Counted from the stretch's first letter, positions 42,484-55,615 are shown. The stretch is DNA of 64,000 nt from Edaphobacter bradus (GCF_025685645.1 NZ_JAGSYF010000003.1:310001-374000); one strand, 5' to 3'. Numbers and translations: made by a program. Notes: a model not told the origin generated them from the sequence alone.

Positions 42484-42590
42484 TGGCATCCTGACCGGAG
42501 GCGTCCCTCGCCGCCGCGACTACCCCTCGTTGTCATCCCGACCGGAGGCGGCGCTTTTGCCGCCGCAGTGGAGGGATCTGCTTCTCGCCT
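42484..42590 (+). repeat. Dispersed TGTCATCCCGACCGGAGG repeat, one partial and one full copy
   Basis: A partial copy (GGCATCCTGACCGGAGGCG, 42485-42503) is followed by a full copy at 42531-42590 with GGCGGCGcttttGCCGCCG dyad, GTGGAGGGATCTGCTT end. These are the cleanest reference for the copy inside pheT. They lie between convergent SDR and amidase genes. Confidence 0.65.
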
Positions 42591-42597
42591 TTTGAAG

Positions 42598-44443
42598 CTA
42601 ATCCAGTTTCGGATGCATCAGGTGAAAACTCGTCGTATCCTGATACGACCGCGCCAGCGCAGCCAGTCGAGCATCCGAGTACAACGCCCCCAGAAACGTC
42701 AACGACACCGGAGTCCCCGGCCCACCCACATTTTCCCGCGCGCCATCCTCTTCGCTGTCCGGCTTCGGAGCACCATCGCCACGCAGGCCATTCGGCACAA
42801 CGATTGCGGGATGCCCCGTCAGGTTCGTCGCCGTCAACTGCGCCCCGTTCGAGGGAGTCACAATCACGTCTACCTCGTTGAAGACCTTCGCCATCGCCTC
42901 CATCGCCATCGTGCGAGCCCGCTGCGCCTGCACATAATCCACCGCCGAATAGAACCTCGCCACATGAAACTGATTCGGCCAGTCGAACGGCATCTGCCCG
43001 GTAAGCAGCTTGTCCCGTCCACTCGTTGTCAGTTCATCAAAGGCCGCCGCAGCCTCCGCCTCCAGCAAGGGAGTCATGTCTCCGAAGTGATACCCCGTCG
43101 GCATCTCCACCGGAATCAGGTTCACGCCCATGTTCTTCAGCGCATCCAGCGCAGCCACCCCATACTTCAGGTCGTAGACACGCCGGTCGTAATCCCTCTT
43201 CTGCTCCGCAGTCGCATCCGCAGCCAACTTCGGAGCTTCGAACTCGCTCTTCAGATACCCCACCCGCAACGTCTTCCAGTCGAAGTCCGCGTCCCAGTTG
43301 AAGGCCGCATCCTTCACGCTGCGGTCCTTTCCATCCGGCCCATAGATCGAAGACATCACCAGCGCGCAGTCCTCCACGCTCCGGCAGATCGGCCCGATTT
43401 TGTCCATCGTCCAGCTCAACGCCATCGCTCCTGTACGCGGCACGAAGCCAAACGTAGGACGCAGTCCCGTCACGCCGCACCGCGTCACGGGCGACGAGAT
43501 CGACCCCAGCGTCTCCGTCCCGAGCGCAAACCCCACGCAGCCAGCCGACACCGCGCTCGCGCTCCCGGCCGACGACCCGCTTGACCCCTGCTTCTGATTC
43601 CACGGATTCCGCGTCCTTTCACCACCAGCCCGCGCCCCGAACCACAGGTCACCCTGCGCCAGCGCGCCCATCGACAGCTTCGCCAACAGCACCGCTCCCG
43701 CCGCATCCAGCCGCTCGACTACCGTCGCGTCGTAGTCGAACCGTTGCTCCTCAAACCCCGCCGCTCCCCACGTTGTCCTGTAGCCCTTCACCGCCAGCAG
43801 GTCCTTCGCGCCCCACGGAATCCCATGCAGCGGCCCACGATACTTACCCGCAGAGATCTCCTTATCCGCGGCGGCCGCCTGCTTCAGCGCCCGCTCCTCG
43901 GTCAGCGTAATCACAAAGTGCAGACGCGGATCGTGCCGCTTCAACCGCGCCAGGTACATCTTCGTGAGCGCAACGCTCGTCACCTTGCGTGTCTTCACCA
44001 GCTCCGCAAGCTCCCGCACCGAGGCAAACGCCAGCAGACCCTCTCCAGCGCTCAACCGCGAAACATCCGGAGCCGCACTCATCCGCATCGGCCTCCGCTC
44101 TGTATCGAGCTTCATCCGGATCAAACACGAACGCCGGAGCCACACTGTTCGCCAGCTTCATACTTCGGATCGCGATCACCGAATCCCGCTGCTTCCCCAG
44201 CCCCTCGAGCATCATCGACTTCTGCTCGTCCTTCAGCTTGATTCCCGCAATCACCGCCGCCGCATCAATCATCTCCGGCGTAATCTTCCCGAGCTCCTTC
44301 GCCTTCTCGCCCGAACTACTCGCCGCCGGAGCCTGAGCCGCCATGCCCCAAAGCACACCAGGCATCAGCGTCTGACCCAACCCAAGCGCCGAACACACGC
44401 CAAGAAACCTCCGCCTATCTACAACCCCATACTGTTCGCCCAT
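42598..44443 (-). pseudogene. Secreted amidase gene, frameshifted
   Basis: The gene opens at ATG 44443 with a Tat-like signal (VDRRRFLGVCSALGLGQTL), passes a helical linker with ITPEMIDAAAVIAGIKLKDEQKSMMLEGLGKQRDSVIAIRSMKL and AFVFDP, then shifts at base 44116: one base too many before MKLDTERRPMRMSAAPDVS in the next frame. The second frame contains the amidase signature domain: GPLHGIPWGAKDLLAVKGYRTTWGA (catalytic Lys), GSSGSSAGSASAVSAGCVGFALGTETLGSISSP (Ser-cis-Ser-Gly-rich) and GLRPTFGFVPRTG, to the TAG at 42598. The catalytic domain is otherwise intact. True pseudogene, programmed shift or base error cannot be told apart. Confidence 0.82.
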
Positions 44444-44655
44444 CCCGGCATTATTGCATCGCCCTTCGCTCCAGCCCGAAAACAGGCTCACGCGCGCATG
44501 CTTTGGCAGAATCTGGCATCCCTCACTCGCTATCCAGACTGGCTCCTCCTCTGGGGAAGTGATACATTCTTTTCGTTCACCCGGACACACCTTTAGTGGC
44601 CGTGAACGAACGTCATGCACGCGGGCCCAAATCACACATCTGAAAGGAAGGCCAT

Positions 44656-45192
44656 ATGCGACTCCGTAATGCTCTTCCCCTGCTGATGGTGCTCCTTCTA
44701 ACAACCTTTGCCATGGCGCAAAAGGTCAACACCGACTACGACCGTGCGGCCACATTCTCCAACTACCACACCTACGCCTGGACCGCAGGCACCCCCGTCC
44801 CTAACCAGCTTATGGATGGACGCATCCGTGACAGCATCGATCAGCAGCTCGCCTCCAAAGGGCTACAGAAGGTTACCGACCCCGAGAAGGCCGATCTGAT
44901 CGTCGCCTATGAGGCCGCCCTCGGCCACGAGACCCAGATGAATACGACAGACTTGGGCGGCTGGGGCGGCTGGGGAGGATACCGCTATGGCGGCATGGGC
45001 GGAATGTCCACCACCACCGTACAAAACATCCCCGTCGGCCAACTGATCGTGCTCCTCGGCGATAACAAGACCAAGAAGGTCGTCTGGCGCGCCACCGCCT
45101 CGGACACGTTGAGCGACAAGCCCGAAAAGAATACCAAGAAGGTTCAGAAGGCTGCTTCGAAGATGTTCAAAAATTACCCGCCCAAGGCCTAA
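44656..45192 (+). CDS. Secreted DUF4136 protein
   Basis: A 178-residue exported protein: signal peptide (ALPLLMVLLLTTFAMAQ) then the DUF4136 domain (VNTDYDRAATFSNYHTYAWTAG, RIRDSIDQQLASKGLQKVTDPEKADLIVAYEAA, VGQLIVLLGDNKTKKVVWRATASDTLSDKPEKNTKKVQKAASKMFKNYPPK), a common family of unknown function in Gram-negative envelopes. Not a lipoprotein here (no lipobox Cys). A Gly/Trp/Tyr patch (GGWGGWGGYRYGGMGGM) is an unusual insertion in the middle. ATG 44656 has a GAAAGGAAGG site. Ends at a strong bidirectional terminator shared with gyrB. Confidence 0.85.
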   Translation: MRLRNALPLLMVLLLTTFAMAQKVNTDYDRAATFSNYHTYAWTAGTPVPNQLMDGRIRDSIDQQLASKGLQKVTDPEKADLIVAYEAALGHETQMNTTDLGGWGGWGGYRYGGMGGMSTTTVQNIPVGQLIVLLGDNKTKKVVWRATASDTLSDKPEKNTKKVQKAASKMFKNYPPKA

Positions 45193-45220
45193 GGAGCCAG
45201 ATCGCAGCAGGGCAAAAATA

Positions 45221-45251
45221 AACGGCCTCACGTATGCATCGTGAGGCCGTT
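45221..45251. terminator. Bidirectional terminator between DUF4136 gene and gyrB
   Basis: Perfect 12-bp stem AACGGCCTCACG/CGTGAGGCCGTT with a 7-base loop, A-rich before and T-rich after, between convergent genes. Confidence 0.85.
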
Positions 45252-45278
45252 CTGTTTCAACCAGACTTTGAAGACAGC

Positions 45279-48201
<2,923 letters not shown>

Positions 48202-48486
48202 ATGAAACTGAATCGCTTGATAATGGCTTCTTTGCTGAGTCTTTCCTTATCCGCTACCTCCGCCTATGCGTGCGACCACGGTGCAAAGGGTGACGGCAAA
48301 GGCGGCACCGTCTTCAACCATCACCACCACGACGACGACCACGATCAGGACAACGATCGCGATCACCACGACAGCGACCACCACGACGGCGACCACCACC
48401 AGTGCTCCGGTGGAGACCACTCCGGTAGCGGCGGCAGCGGGAGTGGCAGTGGTAGCGACAAAGGCGGTACCACCCAGTACAAATAA
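48202..48486 (+). CDS. Small secreted His/Asp-rich protein (paralogue 1)
   Basis: A 94-residue protein: signal peptide (MKLNRLIMASLLSLSLSATSAYA), then a dense His/Asp segment (FNHHHHDDDHDQDNDRDHHD followed by a further HHD-repeat), a Gly/Ser tail and the end GGTTQYK. Clear paralogue of the next gene: the signal peptide and the final TTQYK are shared while the centre differs. The His/Asp centre could bind divalent metals (Ni, Zn, Cu); that is inference from composition. Tandem duplication is supported by the shared CACGAGGT ribosome-site region. No known family recognised. Confidence 0.8.
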   Translation: MKLNRLIMASLLSLSLSATSAYACDHGAKGDGKGGTVFNHHHHDDDHDQDNDRDHHDSDHHDGDHHQCSGGDHSGSGGSGSGSGSDKGGTTQYK

Positions 48487-48549
48487 CGGCCTCGCAATAC
48501 CCGCTACACCCGTTTTTCATGCACCGTCCACTAAACACGAGGTAATCCC

Positions 48550-48873
48550 ATGAAACTAAACCGCTTGCTAATCGTCCCCCTTCTTGGTCTATCGCTACTA
48601 ACTACTTCCGCTCTCGCTGACGACCACAGCAATGACAGCAGCAGTCACCAAAGCCATTGGTCTTTCCTAAGCTGGATCTACAACCCTGTTGCGGACTCAC
48701 ACCGCCAGTGTGACCAGTATGGGCAGGATTCCGGCAGAGGCAACAACTGCGATCGCGGCAGAGGCAACGGCGGAGGCTACTGCGGAACCGGCGGTAGCAC
48801 GTCGGGTGGCGGCACCAGCGGTTCAGGCAGCGGAAGTACAAGCAGTGGGGGCGTTACCACCCAGTACAAATAG
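48550..48873 (+). CDS. Small secreted Gly/Ser-rich protein (paralogue 2)
   Basis: A 107-residue protein with near-identical signal peptide (MKLNRLLIVPLLGLSLLTTSALA), a central part containing HSNDSSSHQSHWSFLSWIYN and scattered cysteines (CDQYGQDSGRGNNC, YCGTGG), a Gly/Ser repeat and the same end VTTQYK. Unlike its neighbour it lacks the His/Asp block and has three Cys, which could form disulfides outside the membrane. ATG 48550 follows CACGAGGTAATCCC. The two genes are 63 bp apart and end before a terminator, so they are probably one transcript. Confidence 0.8.
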   Translation: MKLNRLLIVPLLGLSLLTTSALADDHSNDSSSHQSHWSFLSWIYNPVADSHRQCDQYGQDSGRGNNCDRGRGNGGGYCGTGGSTSGGGTSGSGSGSTSSGGVTTQYK

Positions 48874-48909
48874 CCCTTGCCGAAAACCACAACGACAACC
48901 CTAGCACCT

Positions 48910-48945
48910 CGGACCGGCACCAGCCGATCCGGGGTTTCCTTTTTC
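48910..48945 (+). terminator. Terminator of the small secreted gene pair
   Basis: Stem CGGACCGGC / GCCGATCCG (one mismatch) with loop ACCA followed by GGGTTTCCTTTTT on the plus strand, 37 bp past the second gene. Confidence 0.7.
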
Positions 48946-48993
48946 CGGTATCGTCGGTTTGCGCCGATTCACCTCATTTCCACGGGAGATTCT

Positions 48994-49260
48994 TGTCAAG
49001 CCCCTGAGGCGATCATTCTCAACAAAACAAACAACTTGCGAGTGGCAGAGTAGTTTCCCAAAACTGCTAGAATTAAAACATCAGCCAATGAAGAGAGCCC
49101 CCGGTCATCCGGGGGCTTTTCTATGTCAATAACCCTATAGTATCGAATACTTTACAGATAAAGTATTGATTTTAGATACTTTACGTGATTAACGACAGAA
49201 AGTACAAGGCTAAGCCGTTATTTTTGAATACCTTGCACAAGAAATATCCAGGGGGGCCAA
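48994..49260 (+). repeat. Dispersed intergenic element, copy C
   Basis: TGTCAAGCCCC; CAACAAAACAAAC as in copy A; GTGGCAGAGTAGTTTCC; TAGAAT about nine to ten bases on; hairpin 49096-49120; TAACCC; AATACTTTACAGATAAAGTATT (an internal inverted repeat); TAGATACTTTACG; AATACCTTGCACAAGAAATA; and GGGGGGCCAAAGG. More diverged in the 3' half than copies A and B. It lies between the secreted gene pair and the typA terminator. Confidence 0.65.
49096..49120 (+). terminator. Terminator-like hairpin of repeat copy C
   Basis: AGCCCCCGG, loop TCAT, CCGGGGGCT followed by TTT; perfect 9-bp stem. Confidence 0.65.
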
Positions 49261-49278
49261 AGGAAGACGAAATGAAAA

Positions 49279-49305
49279 GCTGGACCATCCGATGGATGAT
49301 CCAGC
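49279..49305 (-). terminator. Terminator of typA
   Basis: GCTGGACCATCC / GGATGATCCAGC (one mismatch) with a 3-base loop. On the minus strand it is followed by TTTTCATTT, 25 bp past the typA stop. Confidence 0.7.
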
Positions 49306-49329
49306 CGTCTTGTCAGGAACGAGGTTCTG

Positions 49330-51147
<1,818 letters not shown>

Positions 51148-51343
51148 TGCGTTTGAATGTCCTGTCTGTGCGCTGGGGATGAGGAAAACCTGAAAATGCG
51201 CGTGTACTACTAGTTTAGCTTAGTTGGCTGACTCTTGACGGCTCCGGGGCGCGCCAAAGCAACAACATCGCGTAAAACTTGAGAATCACACGCGGTAGGG
51301 CCAATAATGGATACACGCTCAGATTCGGCGAAGGAGCAAGCCA

Positions 51344-51979
51344 ATGACGACCCCAGAGATTGCAAGCTGTACCCACCCGCTTCGGACCAGCGTAGCGGAC
51401 TTCATATCCGGACTACGTGAACTGGAGCGGGACCTCATCACCAAGGAACGGATCGCAGCCTACATGGCCGCGACGACGCTGCGCCCCGAAGCCCTGCACG
51501 ACTATGTCTGGTGGCGCGACAGCTTCTACACTCGTAACCTCATCTATCGCGACGAGCTTTTCGAGGTCATGACCATCTGCTGGTCGCCGGGACAGAAGAC
51601 CGCCATCCACACCCACAACGGCCAGCTCGGCTGGATGACCGTCTCCCAGGGCGAGGTCTTCACTCACGAGTACCATCACACCCGCTGCAACGCGCCCGAG
51701 AACCAAAACGTCGTCAATATCGACTGCCTCGGCGGAGCCACCGAGCTCCAGATCGACAAGGTTCGCACCCTAAGTTGCTCCGAAGGCACGGGAATGGTCA
51801 CGGTGGACAAGCTCCAGACCATCCATCAGATTGAAAACGCTGGAACAACCGGCTGCATCAGCCTGCACGTCTACTCCAAACCCTTCGACTCCTGCATCGC
51901 CTTCGACCTCGAACACCAGCGCTGTTACCGCAGACAATTGAGCTACTTCAGCAGGGATGGGCACAGAATCGAGAAGTAG
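51344..51979 (+). CDS. Cysteine dioxygenase-type cupin
   Basis: A 211-residue thiol-dioxygenase: FEVMTICWSPGQKTAIHTHNGQLGWMTVSQGEVFTHEY with iron ligands H89 and H91, third His in KLQTIHQIENAG (H161), and LHVYSKPFDSCIAFDLE with the active-site Tyr (Y177). Known members oxidise cysteine or 3-mercaptopropionate to the sulfinic acid using O2; the residue distinguishing these cannot be settled by eye. Cytosolic. ATG 51344 follows GAAGGAGCAAGCC. It is divergent from typA, with no linked gene downstream. Confidence 0.87.
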   Translation: MTTPEIASCTHPLRTSVADFISGLRELERDLITKERIAAYMAATTLRPEALHDYVWWRDSFYTRNLIYRDELFEVMTICWSPGQKTAIHTHNGQLGWMTVSQGEVFTHEYHHTRCNAPENQNVVNIDCLGGATELQIDKVRTLSCSEGTGMVTVDKLQTIHQIENAGTTGCISLHVYSKPFDSCIAFDLEHQRCYRRQLSYFSRDGHRIEK

Positions 51980-52160
51980 CAGGGCAGCGAATTTTGTCTT
52001 TGGACAGCCACAAATCAGGCCAGCCGGAGCCGAACATCGTGCTGCTCACGCCCGGAGCCTTCTGGTGGAGAAGGCGACGCGGCTGCCGGAGCAACTTCCT
52101 CCGCTGACTCGGAAGCAGAAGATGGCGCAGCAGCAGTTGAAACCCGTCGATCTGCGTTCT

Positions 52161-52922
52161 TTAGAGATTTAGCTTCTTGAAGATGCGCTCCGGGATATTG
52201 CGTACGACAAACATGATGGGCTGCCACTGAAACGGGACGTAGAGGTTGTCCTGGCGCTTTTCGATGGCTTTGACGATCGACTGTGCGACCGTGTCGACGT
52301 CGGCGAACTTCTCGCTGCCCTTCATTCCGGCTGTCATCGCGGTCTTTGTTGGGCCGGGCTTGATGGTGAGGATTGTGACTCCTTCGCGATCTACCCTGTT
52401 GCGCAGGCCAGCGAGGAAGGCGGAGAGGCCGGCCTTTGAGGAGCCGTAGACGTAGTTCGACTTGCGGCCGCGGTCTCCTGCGACCGAGGAGAGAACCGCG
52501 ATTGTTCCAGAGCGACGTTGCTCGCAGAAGTTCGCCAGCCAGGTGAGTAGAGAGACCGGCGCCATAAAGTTGGTGTGCAGGATGTGCGCGGCGGTGTTGA
52601 AGTCCTGCTCGGCTGCGACCTGATCGCCGAGGACTCCGTGCGCGAGATAGGCGATGTCGAGTCCAGTGAGCGAGTTGATGGCGTGCGCGAGCAGCCCGGG
52701 GTGCTGGTCGGTGTCGTCGAGATCGACAACGGCGGTATCGACGTAGCTGGCTCCGCGGGCCTTCAGGTCCTGCGCGACGGCGGCGAGCTTTTCGGCATTG
52801 CGAGCGACGAGAAAGAGGCTTGCGCCCTGCGCAGCCCAGATGCGGCATGTGGCTTCGGCGATTCCTGAGGTTGCTCCGAGGACGAGGATCTTGCGTGGTG
52901 CGCTGCTTGCTGTCTGATTCAT
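52161..52922 (-). CDS. SDR oxidoreductase, DprE2-like
   Basis: A 253-residue SDR: KILVLGATSGIAEATCRIWAAQGASLFLVARNAEKL, AYLAHGVLGDQ, IAVLSSVAGDRGRKSNYVYGSSKAGLSAFLAGLRNRV (YxxxK region), LTIKPGPTKTAMTAGMKGSEKFADVDTVAQSIVKAIEKRQDNLYVPFQWQPIMFVVRNIPERIFKKLNL. This C-terminus is diagnostic for the DprE2 branch, the NADH-dependent ketoreductase of decaprenylphosphoryl-ribose epimerisation. Its ATG overlaps the upstream FAD oxidoreductase by four bases (ATGA), as for dprE1-dprE2. Cytosolic or membrane-associated. Confidence 0.85.
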   Translation of the reverse strand: MNQTASSAPRKILVLGATSGIAEATCRIWAAQGASLFLVARNAEKLAAVAQDLKARGASYVDTAVVDLDDTDQHPGLLAHAINSLTGLDIAYLAHGVLGDQVAAEQDFNTAAHILHTNFMAPVSLLTWLANFCEQRRSGTIAVLSSVAGDRGRKSNYVYGSSKAGLSAFLAGLRNRVDREGVTILTIKPGPTKTAMTAGMKGSEKFADVDTVAQSIVKAIEKRQDNLYVPFQWQPIMFVVRNIPERIFKKLNL

Positions 52923-54274
52923 AGGCTTGGCTTGTTTCCGGTGACGCGCTCCCAGAAGCTGGAGGTGAGGAGCGGGTCGCGGTAGCGGGCGAACTGCTGC
53001 CACTGCGGGTAGAAGGCCTGGAACTGCGCGGCGGTCATGGCTGCGTCCTTGGCGGGATAGAGACGGCCACCGAACTCGAGCGTCATGTCGGCGAGGCGTT
53101 CGCAGAGCGGGAAGCTCTTGCCGGGCTTGATAGGGAAATCCAAACACAACGTAATGCCGGGCTTCGGGAAGCTCATCATTCCGGGCGAAGGAACGTCGCC
53201 GAAGGCCTTGAGGACGGCGAGGAAGCTGGCCAGGCCAGACTTCGCGACCTCCTTGAGGATGGCGACTGTGCCTTCGCGCGCGTGCTCCCACGGAATGACG
53301 TACTGGAACTGGAGCAGACCGCGCTTGCCGTACATGCGGTTCCAGCGCAGGACCTTGTCGAGCGGGTAGAAGAACGGCTCGTAGTCCTGGAGCGCGACGA
53401 CTCGCTTGCTGAACTGTTTGTGGAAGAAGAGCGTGTTGAAGAGGCTTACGGAGAGACTGTTGAGCGCGAAGCCGGGCGCGTCGAAGGGGAAGATGAGCCT
53501 CGGCTTCGGCGAGGGTTTTAGCTCGTCCCTCTTAGTCGAGTGATCGCCCTGCATGAAGATGCCGCGGCAGAAGTTGCGGCCGGTCGAGGTGCAATCGACC
53601 CAGCTTACGGTGTACTCGATGTCTTTGCTCTGCTCGGTGAGCGAGATGAACTCGTCGATGCCGTGAAACTGGATTCCTTCGTAGTCGATCTTGCGCGAGA
53701 CGATGGGCTTGAGTTGCACCGTTGCCCACGAGATGAAGCCGGTTAGACCGAGGCCGCCGATGGTGGCGGAGTAGAATTCCAGATTCTGCGTTGGCGAGCA
53801 GAGGATGCGCGTTCCGTCGGTGCGGACGAGCTCGAACTGCGTGATGTGGCAGCCGAAGGTTCCGGCGATGTGGTGGTTCTTGCCGTGAATGTCGTTGGCA
53901 ATTGCTCCACCGAGCGTTACATATTTTGTACCCGGCGTGACGGGAAGAAAGAAGCCGCGCGGAACGGCGAAGTCGAGGATCTGTGCGAACGACATTCCGG
54001 CTTCGGCGGTGAGCAGGCCGGTCTCCGGGTCGAAGGAGATGATGCGGTCCATGCCGGTGGTGACTAGCAGGTTGCCGTTTTCCAGCAGGCCGACGTCACC
54101 ATAGCTGCGGCCGAGGCCGACGGGAAGAATGCCATTGTGCAGGCCCTCGGTGACAGCGGGAAAATCGCTCTGCCAGTGAAGCGGGATGATGTTGGCGCGG
54201 TAGCTTGGGTAGCGGCCCCAGGACTCAAACGATGCTTTTGTTCCGTTCTGAGTAGGGTCGGAGGTCTCTGCCAT
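52919..54274 (-). CDS. FAD-binding oxidoreductase, DprE1-like
   Basis: A 451-residue VAO-family flavoenzyme: LPVGLGRSYGDVGLLENG (FAD PP-loop), FFLPVTPGTKYVTLGGAIANDIHGKNHHIAGTFGCHI, YSATIGGLGLTGFISWATVQL, GLLQFQYVIPWEHA, and GRLYPAKDA near the end, corresponding to the catalytic Lys region of DprE1. DprE1 oxidises polyprenylphosphoryl-ribose at C2', DprE2 reduces the keto form to the arabinose epimer. Together with the HAD-UbiA fusion at 13.3 kb this suggests a polyprenyl-phospho-arabinose donor for envelope polysaccharides in this bacterium. That pathway is inference; no arabinosyltransferase is in the window. Confidence 0.88.
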   Translation of the reverse strand: MAETSDPTQNGTKASFESWGRYPSYRANIIPLHWQSDFPAVTEGLHNGILPVGLGRSYGDVGLLENGNLLVTTGMDRIISFDPETGLLTAEAGMSFAQILDFAVPRGFFLPVTPGTKYVTLGGAIANDIHGKNHHIAGTFGCHITQFELVRTDGTRILCSPTQNLEFYSATIGGLGLTGFISWATVQLKPIVSRKIDYEGIQFHGIDEFISLTEQSKDIEYTVSWVDCTSTGRNFCRGIFMQGDHSTKRDELKPSPKPRLIFPFDAPGFALNSLSVSLFNTLFFHKQFSKRVVALQDYEPFFYPLDKVLRWNRMYGKRGLLQFQYVIPWEHAREGTVAILKEVAKSGLASFLAVLKAFGDVPSPGMMSFPKPGITLCLDFPIKPGKSFPLCERLADMTLEFGGRLYPAKDAAMTAAQFQAFYPQWQQFARYRDPLLTSSFWERVTGNKPSL

Positions 54275-54360
54275 GTTTTCTAGGATAACGTCTTCGGTGC
54301 GGCCGGAGATGAACGCGATGGAATGATGGCCCCCTTTTGCGTCGCGAGTTAAAGTGCGAA

Positions 54361-54383
54361 GGGCACAGCTTCGAGCCGTGCCC
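54361..54383 (-). terminator. Hairpin past rplT
   Basis: GGGCAC...GTGCCC stem extended by inner AGC/GC pairs, 28 bp past the rplT stop. T-run weak, so a probable but not certain terminator. Confidence 0.5.
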
Positions 54384-54410
54384 CTCAGGTAAGCAATTTT
54401 GTTGCTGCGC

Positions 54411-54794
54411 TTAGGCGGCCTTCTTCTCCGACTTGGCGGCGGCGTTGGCGGCCTTTGCCTGCTCGGCGAGAGCGGCGAAGCCTGCCGGGTCGTTGGCGGC
54501 GATGTCGGCGAGGACCTTGCGGTCGAGCTCGTTGCCGGCCTTCTTAAGGCCGCTGATGAAGGTCGAGTAGCTCAGGCCGTTCAGCTTGGCTGCAGCGCCG
54601 ATGCGGACGATCCAGAGAGAGCGGAACTGACGCTTCTTCTGCTTGCGGCCGGTGTAGGCGAACATGAGCGAGCGCTCGACGGCTTCCTGCGCTGCCTGGT
54701 AGAGCTTGGATTTCGTGAGGAAGTAGCCACTCGCGCGCTTGAGTATTTTTTTGCGGCGGTCACTACGTTTCGTACTCCGTTTTACACGGGGCAT
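54411..54794 (-). CDS. rplT: Large ribosomal subunit protein L20
   Basis: A 127-residue basic protein: [25 protein letters not shown], the [79 protein letters not shown] core of L20, and an Ala/Lys tail. L20 binds 23S rRNA early in 50S assembly. It follows rpmI on the same strand after 180 bp, an unusually long gap; infC, the usual first gene of this operon, is not upstream here. Confidence 0.97.
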   Translation of the reverse strand: MPRVKRSTKRSDRRKKILKRASGYFLTKSKLYQAAQEAVERSLMFAYTGRKQKKRQFRSLWIVRIGAAAKLNGLSYSTFISGLKKAGNELDRKVLADIAANDPAGFAALAEQAKAANAAAKSEKKAA

Positions 54795-54976
54795 CGTGCT
54801 TCTCCTTTTGCGTACTTCGTTTGAGCGGCTGGAGGTAAGGAAACCTCTTCACTCGCTTTTCTCATCCAGGTCTCGGTTGGCTTCGCTGACGCTAATCCAA
54901 GGGGCCTTTACGCTTTTGCGGCCCTTTGCTTCTATTGAAGCGGCTTGACCTGAAAACCTTCGACTCCCTGCCCTTA

Positions 54977-55174
54977 TCAGGCGTAGGGGATCATGCGTGC
55001 GACTTTGGCCGAATCCGCCTCGGAGACCAGGGTGATACGAGCAAGCTTGCGCTTGGTCTTGGTCTTCTTGGAGGTGAGGATGTGGCGCATCTTCGACTGG
55101 CCGCGCTTGAACTTGCCCGTACCGGTCTTCTTGAAGCGCTTGGCTGCGCCGCTGTGTGTTTTCAGCTTTGGCAT
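54977..55174 (-). CDS. rpmI: Large ribosomal subunit protein L35
   Basis: A 65-residue protein: [65 protein letters not shown], complete L35. It is upstream of rplT in the standard order. A TATACT sequence on the minus strand at about 55220-55215, ahead of the gene, may be its -10 box. No infC precedes it; a dispersed repeat does. Confidence 0.96.
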   Translation of the reverse strand: MPKLKTHSGAAKRFKKTGTGKFKRGQSKMRHILTSKKTKTKRKLARITLVSEADSAKVARMIPYA

Positions 55175-55244
55175 TGTGATTCCTAAAAGGTTACTGCTTT
55201 GGACAACCTTCTAAGTATACACGGCGATTCCAAGAGGGCTTTCG

Positions 55245-55615
55245 AAGTGCCCCCCGGGCCTCTCCCGCGCAAAATATTTGCCACCCCCTCCCGCCCTTTT
55301 TGTGCAAAATCTTCCGAACAAAGACTTTAGGTCTGGACTTCGCGTGCATTTATTATGCCGAAGCGTGAAAAGTCCGGAAAAATCATGGCTTGATATATGT
55401 AAAGTCTTCATATGGTTTGGTTTATCTGGAATGAACTAAAGGAAAAGGCCCCGAATAGTGTCCGGGGCCTTTCTCTTCCTTCTGTTTCTAATTTTACCGG
55501 ATGCAGGGAAACTAACGTGCCACTTTGCCGGAGATTATTTCGCGTCGGTAAGCGATTGATGCATTTGCAGTTAGGCAATCCAAGCTTGATCTCTGCACCG
55601 GTTGGGGTCTTGACA
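55245..55615 (-). repeat. Dispersed intergenic element, copy D (inverted)
   Basis: Reading on the minus strand: TGTCAAGACCCC; CTCCGGCAAAGTGGCACG; AGTTTCC; TAAAATTAGAA ten bases on; hairpin 55444-55472; an AGACTTTACAT motif; AAGTCCAGACCTAAAG; TTTTGCACAAAAAG; and a GGGCGGGAGGGGG end followed by a further TTTTGCGCGGGAGAGG. It shares CTCCGGCAAAGTGGCA with copy B and is the only minus-oriented copy, upstream of rpmI. Confidence 0.65.
55444..55472. terminator. Hairpin of repeat copy D
   Basis: AAAGGCCCCG / CGGGGCCTTT stem of 10 bp with a 9-base loop; A/T-flanked on both sides, could act in both directions. Confidence 0.6.

Noticed and set aside
51980..52160. Ala/Ser/Glu-rich minus-strand coding-like stretch beyond the DprE2-like stop
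   Set aside because: Could be an extension by frameshift, but the DprE2 C-terminus (RIFKKLNL) is complete without it.
51980..52160. Replication origin with DnaA boxes at the skew switch
   Set aside because: No TTATCCACA-like cluster or A/T-rich unwinding region is visible, so no origin is annotated.
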